From positions 1,257,600 to 1,321,599 of the forward strand of contig VWZW01000879.1 of assembly GCA_013397115.1 (NCBI GenBank): a DNA stretch of 64,000 bases. The letters run 5' to 3'. The first letter of the stretch is position 1, and the number at the start of each line of letters is the position of its first letter. Shown in pieces: positions 23,276-35,070 of this stretch. Under the pieces are notes generated by a model. It did no database searches. It saw only the letters and a program-made list of their open reading frames with translations, and was not told the DNA's origin. Made by a program: the position numbers and the translations under genes. The stretch comes from Edolisoma coerulescens (taxonomy: Eukaryota > Chordata > Aves > Passeriformes > Campephagidae).

Positions 23276-26200
23276 AGAAAAACGGATCAGGAAGCAGACT
23301 GTCACTTTGTTTTGCTTTCAGAATTACCTCAGGAATTACCTGCCCGGGATCTTCAAAGCCTTCACAAATCCCATCCTCCTCAGCACAGCAGCTTGGAGGA
23401 TTAAGTTTCATGAATACAGTCAGAAACCAGGTGGCAAGGCAGGAAATCTTCTCATGCCTTTGTGAGAACGCTGGTGTAGCTCTCCCTGTGGTTGAAAAAA
23501 ATTGTTCTGCCTTGTCTAGATCCACGATCGGGGAAGAAGTGATAGAATGTTGCTTTCTGACAGCCTACAAGCTTAGGAAAACTAGAGCCTTTGATCTGCT
23601 GGCTTTGCATCTGCACTTGGCATTTCTTGTGTGTGTCTGCTGTTTGTTTTACCATTCAGAAATGGCAGGCTTGAGTGACTCTGCGTGCCCCTATGCTGTG
23701 CAGTAGGGATGTGTTCTTGGGAGGTATCAAGAGAAGTTCGTATATGAAATGTTTCAATTATCAAAGCTGACTTAAAGAACCAGAGGTTTGCTACTTACTT
23801 GCCCTACTTCTGTAGAAGTGTGTTCTTTTTGTCCTTCCTCTGAGCTATGATATTCTGCTTTCTGGGTTCAGATCAGGTTATCCTGAGGGATGCTGGATGA
23901 TTCAAAGTGGGCTGCCTTTGCTTGGTTTAGTATTTGCCTTATTCCATCTGAAATATAGGTACTTGAAGACAGAACATATGAGCCTGTTTCGAGTCGGATG
24001 CTGTGGAAACAAGAGTTAATTGTACTGTCACATAAGACCCTGTGGTATCAAAGGCTGCTGTGGTGGGCAGACCTGCTGGTGGTATGTGTGGCTGCTCACA
24101 AAATGCTTATTTAATGGAATGAGAATATTGCCCAAAATGCTCACAAACTCATTGGGGGAAAGAATACTTTGAAACGCAGAGCTGTTCAGCCTGATGTGAA
24201 CTCCATGACCAGTGCTAAAGAGTGACAAAGGAGAGGGTGGGCACACCACCTTTCCCTCTGGCTTTGTACTTCTTGATAAGTATGTTACCACAGTGGACCA
24301 CTGAGGTCAGAAAAGAGTAATTGTGGGATTTCTTTTGGAGTGTAGTTATGAGATTGCTCCCGAGAAATGTAGTGTTGCCTGGACACAAACTCTTTTGTGT
24401 ACAACTAAAAGCAGGTGCTTTCTTACCTGTAAAGGACTGCAGGCACAACAAAAAGTGGTGATGCAGAACTTCTAAATTTTGGGTGTAGACTCTTAAAATG
24501 GCAGTCAGGTTTCAAAAGGGCTCTAAATATCTGGCCTATGCCTTTCCCGTTCCTTCTGTCTCAGCTTTGATACAGTGTTTCTGTATGCCCTGTGAGTGCC
24601 ACAGTCTGGGGTCGCTGAGAGCGTTGCTCTGGGGCTGTAGTGACCTGTGAAATGACAGGCAGTCCTGGGGCTGGGTTTTTGTGGTATACCTCTGCTGCTG
24701 CTCTGAGATACAGGGGCACAAGTAGCAGCTGATTAGCTACCTATTTAGGGAGCCTTGTCCATTCTCTGCAGTCACGCTGAGGGAGCCTGAATTAAGGGTT
24801 GCTAAGTTAAGGGTTGCTGAATTAAGGTCATGCAGGCAACCTTAGTATTGCCATTTTGAGAATTTTGAATGCTGGATTATTTGACCTTAGTGGCATTATT
24901 TTTAAAGTATTTTATTTGGATGTGATTTTGTATATTTAGGTCAGACAATTGCTAGCAATGTTCTCCTCTTGCTCTAAAATCCACTGATCTGTTCTTTTTA
25001 ATAGCACTGCCAGTATGCAGGGCAGAATTCTCCTAGAACTGATGAAGACTTCTAAAAAAAGTCCCTTTCCAGTGTTTAAATGATGTTGTTGTTGATAAAT
25101 GCTTGCTGGTATGCCATTATTTATCTTTCAAATTCTCCACAGCCAGGCTCCCGTTATAATTGACAATAGCTGCTGGGGTTTAGTAGCAGAGCACTGAGAG
25201 TGCCCTGCTCCCACAGTGCCTGGCTCACCTTCAGCCCAAGTCAACACTGACCAGCATTAATTGCTGCTGACTGTTTTATGTTGCCCGTATAGTGTGTGGT
25301 GTTTGTTTCCAGGTTTCTGTAAAATAAAATTGCCAGTGCAGCCTTATCTCAAAAAATGTTTTTCCATCCAAAGAGCACCTAACTTTTGCTCCAGTAAATG
25401 GTGGCTTCTGGTGATTTGTTTTTCTGGTTTTCCTTGAGAGATCTTTCCAGAAGGATATTTGATGATCACTTTGAAGAATGTCATGGGGAACATCCACTGA
25501 TGGTGACCATTTTGTGCTGTACTGAGCTAGAAAAATGAAGGCTTAATTCCCACCAGTGAAGAATTGCTCTTACCAGCGCTCACAGGGTTATGCATGTGAG
25601 TTGCTGTTTGCCATTGGCAGTAAGGGATTTACAGCCTGGCTTTCTGAGAATTGAGAAACTTATTCTCTCTAGGGTGCTTCATCCTGAATCTTTTTACAAG
25701 CATTTAAAAGTCAATTCAAGTGATAAAATCTGTTATTTATTTTCAAGAAAACATGTTTTAAAGCATCAAAACTGCTTCATTATTTGAAAATACATTTAGA
25801 ATACATACTTGCTTTCCACAGAGCTTAAAAGACAAATTTCAAGTAACAAAAGCCTTCCTAGCAGGTGGTGGATAAACATTTTATGTTTCCAGTAGAAGAT
25901 GGGCTTATCTCTTGCTGCTGTAAGCAGTCTGAACAGATAGTTGTTTACAAAAAAGATGCCGAAGCATTTGCTACCAGCCAAGTCTGACAATCAGCTACAT
26001 CTGTCAGAATGTGACTGTGGAATTACATAGGTCTGTCAATAAAAAGAAACTTTTCTTAACTATATTTAACTTTCCTTAACTATTTTTCATCCTATCATCT
26101 CTAAATTACAAACTTTGTCTTGTACAACTCCTCCTGTTGAGTTCATGGCTTTTCGTTTTTTTTTTTTTTTTTGGAGCCTGCAAAAGAGGTTTTCCCAAGT

Positions 26201-26639
26201 GATTTTCTCAAAATAATCTCTGCCAGAGCAATGCAAACCCACCCTCACCTGAAGCCACTACTACCTGGATCTCCATGGCAGTCGTATCCAGCTGGTCTAG
26301 AGTTGTGCAGTCCAGGGAGTGCTAAACTTTGCAAGAAAATGAAGTATGTCCACTTCAGACAGAACCCTCAGAGATTTTGCTTGCTGGGTTTTATCTGAGT
26401 GTATATGAACTGTGACATTTTGATGTATTTTAAGCCACCCAGACTTTGGCAGTCTTTCATAAAGATAGGAAAATGTGGTTTTTTGACCCAAAGCAGAACC
26501 TGTCAAAATTTTTCAGATTGGTTGGAGCAATGTATTTCTACTTGTCAGCTCAGAAATTGCTGTATCATTTTGACTGAATTTTTCCACAAAAGAACCTCAG
26601 ATTGGTGTTAGTAGGGGAAACTGGTATAACTACTACCAA

Positions 26640-26765
26640 AGAGGAACCAACTGAAAAAAAAACAACCCCAAGAGAAAACCAAATAAAAAAATAATAACCA
26701 CCAAACCCCCCCCCCCCCAAACCAACAAGAAATGAACAAACCACCTCAGAAAGAAAAGAGAAAAA
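26640..26765. repeat. A/C-rich low-complexity tract with C13
   Basis: The tract is almost only A and C, with an uninterrupted C13 at 26706-26718. The minus-strand frame at 26633-26881 across it is a Phe/Leu/Trp-rich artefact of this composition. Confidence 0.8.
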
Positions 26766-26907
26766 TGTATAAAGGAAGAAGTAGGAGGTAGCTGGATACT
26801 GGCAAATTTTGAAACACCATTTAAGATTTCTTGTGAAGTAAAGAAAGATAACATCTTTTTAGAGTACAGCCAGAAAGTCAAAGGAAATTTTTGTTCTCTT
26901 CTATTTA

Positions 26908-27067
26908 GCTCTTGTCAAGCTGCATCTGGAATACTATGGTCGGTGCTAGGCTCTCTGGTACATTTTTGGAAGGAGTCTGGTAGACAGCAACAGAGATGTT
27001 TAGGTAATGGAAAATGGCAGGTTGAGGGAGCCAGCTGGGCTTGGCCCAGTCAGGCTGCGCTGGCTGA
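26908..27067 (+). mobile_element. CR1 LINE fragment, diverged
   Basis: The segment cttgtcaagctgcatctgg, then aatactatggtcggtgctaggctc, then ggaaggagtctggtagacagcaacagagatg corresponds to the CR1 stretch encoding the end of the polymerase ORF and the start of the 3' UTR. It continues into ggttgagggagccagctggg, then the motif around cagcctggag. It lacks both the 5' part and the true 3' tail. Limits are approximate. Confidence 0.7.
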
Positions 27068-28114
27068 ACAGATCTGTGCTGTGAAGAAACACCACACTTT
27101 GGCTTGTTGGCAAGTGCCTTTTCTTGACAAAGATAGAACAAGGTGCGGTAGCTTTTTTGTGGTGAAACCTACGTAGTTTTTGCTAGTAAGTGTGACCTGA
27201 CAGAAAATCCTATGTGGTAAAGTCTTCAGTATAAGAAGTCAGCTTGTGGGCTAGGTGCACTTTTTTTTTTTTTTTTTTTTTTTTGTTAGAAAGTACATAT
27301 CCTTTGCTGTCCTCTTTGCAGTTCAGCAGTGTATTGCCGTCATTTCTGGCTCTCAGTTAGCTGTAAATAACAAACCCTTTGCAAGCGTAGTGGCTGCCAG
27401 CTGAGACACCCAGAAAGGTGGCAAAAGGCCAGGCACTCAAAGCTCTTGTGTGTACACTGCGTGCATAGACAACTTGAGCTCAGGTGACAGAAAACACCTA
27501 TGGAGCGATTGTTTCTTTCTGGGGTCTATCTCATCTTTTAGGTTGTTTCGTCTGGCACACAACGAATATGAGACCTCAGCCTCCATCAAATGGAGTGGCT
27601 GGATGCTGCTGGTTAGACAAAAGAAGTTTGAAGCCCTTTCAAACAGCAAGAAAATGGACCCTGGAGTTAACCCCAGAATTTGTGGTAAGTCAAGTTTTTC
27701 ACTTGAGAGGCACAGCTGTGCTGTCCCACAGCTGGCCTGGAGAACATGCCTGCACGTGAGTGCTTGTGGCAAGCATGTCCTGCAGCTTCCTGCCACTGCT
27801 CTTCCCTGACAGCAGTGGCACAGCCACTGCCACAAGGCAGTCACCCCTCACAGTTTCAGAGCCAGTTCTCCTCTTGAAGGGTCTCCATTAAAAGAGCAGC
27901 ACCAAGGAGTGGAGGGTGTTCTGCAGCCACAGAACTGAAAACAGTTGTCTCCAGTCAGATCAGATGGGGAAACTTGTCAGAGATGGAAGCTGAACCCACA
28001 TATCTTGGTTCTTTGTTCCATGCCCTAGGTCTCAGAGAATCCTTACTGATGTGAACATGCCACTGTGCTAGCGTCTTCTCTTTCAGTCTTCTCTTTCTGC
28101 TGTTTAGCACCCTT
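27068..28114. other. Unique sequence with a 24-base T-run and an exon-like block
   Basis: T24 occupies 27261-27284. At 27542-27684 an open block is framed by a pyrimidine-rich AG on the left and a consensus GTAAGT donor on the right. Both strands are open over much of 27437-27844, but I recognise none of the translations. The part near 27955-28025 (ggggaaacttgtcagagatgg, then gctgaacccacatat) faintly resembles the tail of an ancient MIR/L2-type repeat. Confidence 0.4.
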
Positions 28115-28163
28115 TGTCAGGACTTGGCGTGGTTGGGAACATGAAGAGACGTCACAGTGATGA

Positions 28164-28191
28164 TTTATTGTAGAATCAGTCTCATTTTATT
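28164..28191 (-). terminator. Polyadenylation signals of the LTR
   Basis: Two AATAAA hexamers on the minus strand, 22 bases apart, lie immediately downstream of the hairpin and about 180 bases after the predicted start site. That is the usual R-region arrangement in a retroviral LTR. Confidence 0.65.
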
Positions 28192-28394
28192 AGAAGGGTG
28201 ACACAAGAGAGATGCTGTGAACAGCATCTCTAATACTAAAAGCAGCAACTGTTACAGTAGCAATGATAATATTAGCAGCAACGAGGGCAGCTGCAGCAGG
28301 TGCAGATACACCAGCAGCAGGCCCAAGTGGAGGTAGTAAAAGTGAAAGTAAGAGGTAGAAGTAAGTAGAAGTAAGTACTTTCTTATTACAAGAT

Positions 28395-28402
28395 CTTATA
28401 TA
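28395..28402 (-). promoter_or_regulatory. TATA box of the LTR
   Basis: The sequence tatataag lies on the minus strand, 11 to 100 bases downstream of three CCAAT boxes in the same orientation. If functional, transcription would start near 28365. This is inferred from spacing, not measured. Confidence 0.65.
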
Positions 28403-31162
28403 CCTTTTTAGACCAATAAGCAAATGCTACGAAATATCTTGACATATTTGCACCAATCATCACTATACATGATTTTACCGCAATGCGCAACTTTCCAACC
28501 AATCATCATATTGCCATTAAAACTTATACTGTTACTTTCTAATAAGCTCTAAAGTCTACTGTTAAACTTAGAATACTTTATTTTCTTACTTAACATAACT
28601 CTTTCTTATATAAAATATGTTTTCTACTTACTAAGAGTATATTTTTACTTCTATAAAGTATATTTCTCTTAAAACTGTAAAACTACATTTTTACTTCAAG
28701 CTGTAAAAGCTCATTGTTCTAACTCAGGCAGTCTTCGCCAAGGTCTCAAATCGAAACATGTATCTAACTCTATCTCTTCAAGCACAATGCTGTTTGTGTT
28801 CTCTGTCAGCACCTGCAAACTTTCTGTAACTCCGTTTCCCACACCCTTTCTCTATTTCACTTGGTTTTGCTTAGAACAATTTATTCCTTTTTTCCTACCA
28901 CTTTCCAATGGCATCCTCTTCTGCCTTTTGTTGTATCTGTTCCCCTTAGTCTAACTGCTCCTCCACATCATGTTTCTGTGATATGCATTGGCAGCTGTGA
29001 TGAAGCAAGCAAGCTGTCAGAGTAGCTCCAGGAGAGCTTTCTTTGGGAAAGCAGTCCAAAGCAGATACAGCTGTCGACAAGGATGGTAAGTAGAAAGCAC
29101 ACAAGGCACCAGAGATAAGAGATCTCTATTTTCTTTTCCTCCTTCCTCCTCCCGATCTGTCTCTGTCTTACGCTCCTCAGTGGACAGGACCAGTGGTAAG
29201 CTGTCTCCTCTTGCCCAGTATGATGCTGTTGGGGCAGTAGATGTTCTGTAGCTGCTAGTCTGCACCTGTGCAATGCACTTGCTCAAGGATGAGAGCATCA
29301 TAGAGCACCCCCATAGCTTTTTGCTCCACATGTAAAACAACTCCCTTTGACCTCACCTGAACTGATGTTAACATATGCTGTGCAGACTTTCCTGAAGGAA
29401 GCTATCAGTCTCCCTTGTCCCTGGAAGAGATTGTCCTTTTTTTTTTTTTTTTGCATGTGAGGATACTACACTATGTCACAGTGCAGATACAAAGCTACAG
29501 GATAAGAAAGGTGAGGTAGCTTGAAGGACTGCATGTCAGGAGAAAAACGGTCACAAGGAAACAAGTGGCTGGGAGGAAGCTCAGAGCATGGTTTGACTGA
29601 TTCTGGAGGTGGCTGGGATGACAGGTTAGGACAGCTATTTTTCCCTTCCTGTCTGATATTAGTGGTGCTGGAGGCAGAAACAGAAGGAGTTGAATTGTGC
29701 ACATGGTGCTGTCAGATTGCTCTATTCTCCCCCACCAGACCTCCCATCACACACCAGAAATGCAGCTGGCTAGCTTCTGTTCTCTCCTTTCTATACGCCT
29801 GTAACTTCAGTGGAAATGCTAGAGCAGGTATATCTGCTTATTTTCTTGCTCTGAAGGTGTCTCAGGGGATTCACAGGTTTGGTGTGGAAGGGTTTTGCTG
29901 TTCCATTCCAGTCGCTGCGCAACATAGGGGAGGGATTTGACAGTGCAGAAGATGCTGCTGTTCCTGCAGCTGCTGCTGCTGCTCTTAGGGTTCTGCACAG
30001 TTTGAAGCCTGTTGGAGGCTTGCCTGCTTAGCAGGTTTGATGGCTGCCTTGTTCACTGGTACAGGAAAGGCCTGCAGGCCACACTGTTGTTGCAAATACG
30101 TGATCAGCTGATTGTCTGTATCATGTAAACCAAAGCTCCCACTGAATTCCTGTGGAAGTAGACAAGGCATTTGGCCTGCAGCACTTGAGTGGATAAATGC
30201 TTGGAACTATGGGGAACTCAGAAGCAAAGCTTTAAACTGTCTCTTTTAAAAGGTATCTTCTTCAGTAAAAAATTCAGCCCAGCACAATAATGTGTGGAAC
30301 AAAAGGCAATGTTTTATAATACCGCAAAATTATTTCATATCTTTAATCAAGCAAATTCTATTTTTATTTCCTCTGTCATCTTAAATATGACTTGCCTGCT
30401 GAATTACTTCTTGAATAGGTGTATTTTGCACAGGCATATGTGTCTGTAAATGCAGGCTACATTCCTTGTGTGTTCTATATTGCTCACTGATAGTGTTTGC
30501 TTACGTGGCTGATGACAAACATAAGGAAATCTTTCTGAGACCAGGAGCATGCTGCTGTATTACTCTGCAGAATGTTTCTGCTTGGTGCAAGCTCTACACT
30601 AGTTAGTAATGTGAAATTGTATAACTTCTAGAAGACAGTAGTATTGAATATGTGATACAGTGTGTATTGCCAGAAAACACTTTGAGTTATACAATGAAAA
30701 AAAAACTAAGAGAGAGATTGGGGGAGGAGACAGCTTTAAATCTTAAATTTTATTTTACGGGAGTCAGTGAAATCCAGAGAGAACTCAAAGCTTTACATAA
30801 CGCACTGGCATTGGGAAGCACCTTTTTAGATGACCCTGTTATGGAAGCAGAACATCAACTCTGAAAACAGTTTCAGCCTATTTTCTTCTGTAAATTCAGT
30901 TATTGTCTGGCTTCTGTTGCTCATGAGATCTACCAGAAGATTGTGGCCTCTTGGAAATCAGGATAAAATCTTCCAGGTGTATGGAAATGCCAAGTGACTC
31001 CGATTAGTGGTGCCTTTTAATGGTCCTCTGTAAAGGTTAGTTTTGTAGCCTTGAGTAGTGTTGACAAAACAGTGGGACTAATTTTACAACAGTTTTGGAG
31101 CAAGTAATTTCCACCTTTTCTTCATGACAGTAAATGGTATTATCTCGCTTTAGGAAGATTTT

Positions 31163-31243
31163 TGGTGCCCCAGTTTCCCACCTGCAAAATTCATACATTG
31201 GGCTGTCTGAAAGGGATTTCGTGGAACTAAGTGAGCATTAATT
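31163..31243 (+). mobile_element. Possible ancient MIR/L2-type remnant
   Basis: The order ggtgccccagtttcccacctgcaaaat, then gggatttcgtggaactaagtgagcattaat resembles the 3' region of very old amniote MIR/L2-type repeats (the cagtttcc-atctg-aaaat block followed by a ggattaagtgag block). The match is weak and from memory. Confidence 0.4.
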
Positions 31244-33558
31244 AAGGGTAGGAGTGTCATCAGTCTGCACAGAGAACTTTTTCTTTTAATGTGTTGACAC
31301 TGGTTTCCTGAGGAAATGAATCTAATGCAGACATGTTTTGCTTGTTACATGCCTTGACTCTGTTGAAAAGATTTGAAGCCAGCTGTATTTGTATCGGGTT
31401 GAAGTAGAAACCCAACAGATAGGTATGTGGGTAGAGAACAGACCCAGCAGACCCAATAGAAAAGTTGTGGTCTTGACCCTAATAAGGCATTTGAGGAGCA
31501 GAAGCCACACGTAGTCAGCATTTAAAAATCTCCAGCCATGGAGAAAGCATTGACTGGGGCTTTTGCTTTTTACGCATAAGGAAATTCAGGGATAAGGCAC
31601 ACATCCATAGGAACCTTGGTTTTGTTAGTACCCGTGCTGCTGCCCAGTGTATGACTTCAGGAGATGTGTTTTGATGTCCCTTCTGTTGCCGCTTGTGATG
31701 GTAGTACCATCGAGAGCTTCAGGAAATGGAACTGGGATCACGATTGTTCTTGGTCTTATTCTTTCTTCTCTCCTGCTTAATGTTTCTTTATGCTATAGGG
31801 AGTGCTAGTTTTTCACCCAAACTCCCCATTTCCAGCTTCATTCTGACTGCTTTTACCTGCAGAAAATGCAGAAAATGCCAGAGAAATGGTTTCTCTTTTT
31901 CTAGGACTGTAGTTGGTTGATTAAAAATTTTCATTGCATAAGAAAGAGACAGCAACAGAAAGGGCAACTGCAAGCAGAGATGAGGAATTCCTAAACCCAA
32001 CAGCTTACTCCAAAATGCAGAGAAATAGTGCAAGAGTCTGTGAGTCAGCTGCCTAGAGAAAACAAAAGATTCGGCTTTTCTGAATGTTTTCTGAGAGCTG
32101 TGGGCAATTTCCATGATTTCTTCTTCTTTAAAAATGTTACTTTAAAAATCAGCATCCAGATTTTATGCAGGAAACTGACATTGCAGTGTCACACTTCATT
32201 TTGTCACATGGTGCAGAAGGAGAAATGGAACTGAAAAGCAAGATCCCTCTTTCATCCCTCTGTTTTCCCCCAGCAGTTATAGCAGTGCTGGGGCATTGGC
32301 GCAGGAGGCCATGACCCCGTCGCCCTGCCTGAGGAAAGAGAGAACAGCAAATATGCCCTGTTGGAATCTTCTGCTTTGGGTGCTAGCACCAGAACTGACA
32401 GTGGTGCACCTGCTTCTGCTTCTTGTCTGCTCAAGGGAATAAAATACACAGAAAGCAAGAGGATGTAAGGAGTGAAGGCAGCTGCTGCTGGGCAATCTTA
32501 AGTGATGCTCCTGGAAGTGTCTGAGCTCCATGCACAGCATCATTCCAGTATGTCTGGAATTACTACAGAATTTTTTTTCTTTTGAATCCATCACTGTTAC
32601 AAAGGCAGAGGTGAACCAACTGCAGGAAAGTTGTCATCATCCTTTCAGTACATATGTTGTTTATTGACATTGCATTACTTGCCGCAAGTGTTTCACTCAG
32701 GGCTATCCTGACACAGCTACAGTTACAAACGAATGTGCACAAGTAGACCAGAAACTGCTTTTATCTCCTCATTCAGACTGGACTTGAGCACACGTCCATC
32801 CTTACCCTGTATTGCCGTGGCTCCCAGTTGTTGCCAGTCATTTATGTTCAAACACAACAGATGTTTTGATGTGGATGGAAAAATGCCTACAGCATAAATG
32901 TTTGATTCACCTGACCCTTGCAGATATGCAGTTTTGAGTAAGATTTCCCACAAAGAGACTGCAAACCCTGCAGTCAGAAGAGGACACACAGTGATCCTGA
33001 AGATCTCTGTGAGGTTGTTGATGCACTTCTAGAGCATCTATACTGATAAACCATACACATTGGTGCTGGATGAGAATCAAGGTAGGAATTTTATTTTATT
33101 GTCTTGTTACACAAAACCTATGCTGATCCTAATGGCATTTTCTAACCCTTATCCTAGGGTGAGAGAGGGCTGACAAATTATCCTGTACTGAAAAGGAGAA
33201 AATATTTTTTTCCATGGCATGCTGCTACAACTTTTCTTTCTCTTTTCTCCCTGCAGGTATCTTAGTCAAAAGACAGTTTTCTCCAACCAGCCTCCTTTGA
33301 GACACCGATTGGTAAAATAGTGCTGCTGGGTTTTTCCCTTTGCTCTACTACCTGGAGACATAGTTCAGGTTTGAGCTGTGGAATGGGTCTTGAAAGAGTG
33401 CCGGAGAACAGAGTGGGGTATGGAGACTCCATGTTTGCAAGAAAGAGGTGGAGATCTTAACATTATTTTTTTGGGCAAAGAGTGGATCAGAAGATAATTA
33501 GGCATCTGAGAAGTTGTTCATTTATCACCTTGGTGAGATCAGACAGAAACACAGATAA

Positions 33559-33587
33559 ATTAATTCATTACTGCTTAATGAATTAAT
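33559..33587. repeat. Perfect 12-bp inverted repeat, 5-base loop
   Basis: The arm attaattcatta (33559-33570) is the exact reverse complement of taatgaattaat (33576-33587), and the loop is ctgct. The arms carry several TAAT motifs, so a paired protein-binding site is as plausible as an RNA hairpin. Confidence 0.7.
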
Positions 33588-34359
33588 GAGAACAGATAAC
33601 TTTCTGTACATGCTTGGAGAGAGGGTTTCAGGGTTAATTGTAGCTAACTCAGTATGTGGCATTAGCAATAAAACATGAAATAGTGGTTTAAGAAATGTCC
33701 CTGAGAAAATGGTTTTGTATACAGACCTTATCCCCTAACATATGTTTCTGGCACTGTCACAGGACTTACGGAAACTAACTACAGCCATGGAAGGAAGCCC
33801 AGCTTTAAATGATTAAATTGCATAGCAGAATCTCCTTGATCAGGGTACTTGGTACCCTTGTAATCAGGATGCTAGACAATTTAAAACTGGGCATGGGTCC
33901 ATGGGTGCAGAGAAGTGTCTGTGACAAACATGACAATATTCTATGCATCATGCACTCATTGCCAATGGTAAGTCATGTAGAACATCTTTCAAGGTGGATT
34001 GATCAAGGGGAAAAATCATATTTGTGAATATTCCATTTCTGTCACATGCTGGAAAGGAAAATTTCTGTCATGCTAGTTTTCATTCAGAAAAAATATCAAT
34101 TGTCTACACTGAAATGAATAATCCTGTTTAGGAAAAGGTGGGTTTGTTTTTTGGTTTTTTGTTGGGTTTTTTTTAATAAAAGAGAAAATATTGAAGTTAC
34201 TGACAGTTGATTTTAATACCTTATGACATTATGTGCAGTCACCTCCTGGAGACTTCTCCCTCTGTGCTTGGAGTAGGAAGAACAGAATTTTACAAAGTAC
34301 TGAAAGACTGAATACACAGAAAAGTGAACCATACCACAGACAGCTCATAATGGCTGAAG

Positions 34360-34666
34360 GGTTGCGGAGGTGATTAGAGGGGTGAAACAACTCTCCTATG
34401 AGGAAGGCTAAGAGAACTGGGATTGCTCAGCCTGGAGAATGGAAGGGTTCAGGGTGACCTACAGCCTCCCAGTACTGAAGGGAACCTACAAGAAAGCTGG
34501 AGAGGAACACTTTACAAGAGCATGTAGTGATAGGACAAGAAGGAATGGCCAAGGCTGGATGAGGCTTTGAGCAACCTGGCCTGGTGGAAGGTGTCCCTGC
34601 CTGTGACAGGGCAGTTGGAACCAGATTATCTTTAAGGTCTCTTCCAAACCAAGCCATTCTGTGATT
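34360..34666 (+). mobile_element. CR1 LINE 3' end, internally deleted
   Basis: Landmarks are ctcctatgaggaaggctaag, then ctgggattgctcagcctgg, then gtgataggacaagaagg. The copy then jumps to ggatgaggctttgagcaacc, then ggaaggtgtccctgcc, and ends ccattctgtgatt. The stretch between gacaaggggg and the ttcaaggccagg region, roughly 150 bases in related copies, is missing. The 3' end is intact but has less than one octamer of tail. Confidence 0.88.
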
Positions 34667-34678
34667 ATTTGAAGATAT

Positions 34679-35070
34679 TCAGGGTGCTGACACATGACAT
34701 AGGAACAAGTCTGAAGGAACTGAAGAGAGGACTGATGGAGATGTTGTTGCTGTCTACAGCTGTCCTCTTGCAGGACACTGATAAGAGGGAGTGAGACTCG
34801 TCTTGGAGATACCCAATGAAAGAACAAGAGTCAGTGTGCATCAGCTGGAGCATGGGAAGTTCTGACTGGGTGCTAGGAAAAACTTTTTCATGGTGAAACT
34901 GACCAAACTCCAGTTACAGGAAGATGTGAGGAAATCTCCATTGCTGGAGGTGTTCATGACCCTGGGAAAGGCCCTGAGCAGTCTTGCCTAATTAGACCTG
35001 CTTTGAACTAGGTATTAGATTAGGTAGCCCCTGAAGGTCCCTCTCAGTCTAAATTATTTTTTGAGTCTGT
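34679..35070 (+). mobile_element. CR1 LINE 3' end, second subfamily
   Basis: This copy has ggaacaagtctgaaggaactg, then gttgttgctgtctacagctg, then gctggagcatgggaagttctgac and ggaaaaactttttcatggtg. It goes on to ggccctgagcagtcttgcc and ctaattagacctgctttgaac, and ends with gtccctctcagtctaaattatt. The gagcaa-ctgatctaattagacctgctttgag block identifies a different CR1 subfamily from its left neighbour. Both point the same way, only about a dozen bases apart. Confidence 0.85.

Larger units (their letters stand above)
19607..26907. other. Unique sequence with possible conserved non-coding elements, no gene seen
   Basis: No repeat family is recognisable apart from short homopolymers (T17 at 26156-26172, C13 at 26706-26718). 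Two parts stand out and are listed separately: the AATTGCA motif cluster at 20981-21055 and the stretch at 22860-23275. A short tandem duplication of a roughly 16-base unit (ttaagggttgct core) sits at 24789-24830. Open frames are at most 119 codons and unrecognised. Confidence 0.5.
28115..28970 (-). mobile_element. ERV LTR with recognisable promoter and poly(A) signals
   Basis: Read on the minus strand, this block has the layout of a retroviral LTR. Three CCAAT boxes (genomic ccaat at 28413, 28453 and 28499) precede a TATA box (tatataag, 28402-28395). About 150-200 bases of leader follow, then an 11-bp-stem hairpin (28231-28208). Two AATAAA signals come next (28191-28186 and 28169-28164), and the end is gccaagtcctgaca at 28115. 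The CCAATCATCA unit occurs twice, 46 bases apart, like an enhancer repeat. The flank at 28114 does not look like a primer-binding site, so this is a solo or 3' LTR. The 5' limit is uncertain within about 20 bases. Confidence 0.8.
28971..34359. other. Unique sequence, possible ancient repeat remnant, no gene seen
   Basis: A T16 run is at 29437-29452, and CTG-rich patches lie near 29952-29985. The 139-codon frame at 29521-29940 and the minus-strand frames at 28968-29340 are unrecognised. A short frame at 30652-30864 is less biased in composition than its neighbours but I cannot place it. A perfect 12-bp inverted repeat lies at 33559-33587, and a possible MIR-like remnant at 31163-31243. Confidence 0.5.

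Noticed and set aside
27437..27844. 135-codon minus-strand gene
   Set aside because: No recognised domain, overlapping plus-strand frames are equally open, and there is no promoter or splice context on the minus strand.
29437..29452. Poly(A) tail of a minus-strand processed pseudogene
   Set aside because: No polyadenylation signal, target-site duplication or recognisable gene sequence lies to its right; probably a plain T-run.
29521..29940. 139-codon plus-strand gene
   Set aside because: The translation matches nothing I know and has no domain, signal peptide or conserved pattern; consistent with chance in a GC-richer patch.
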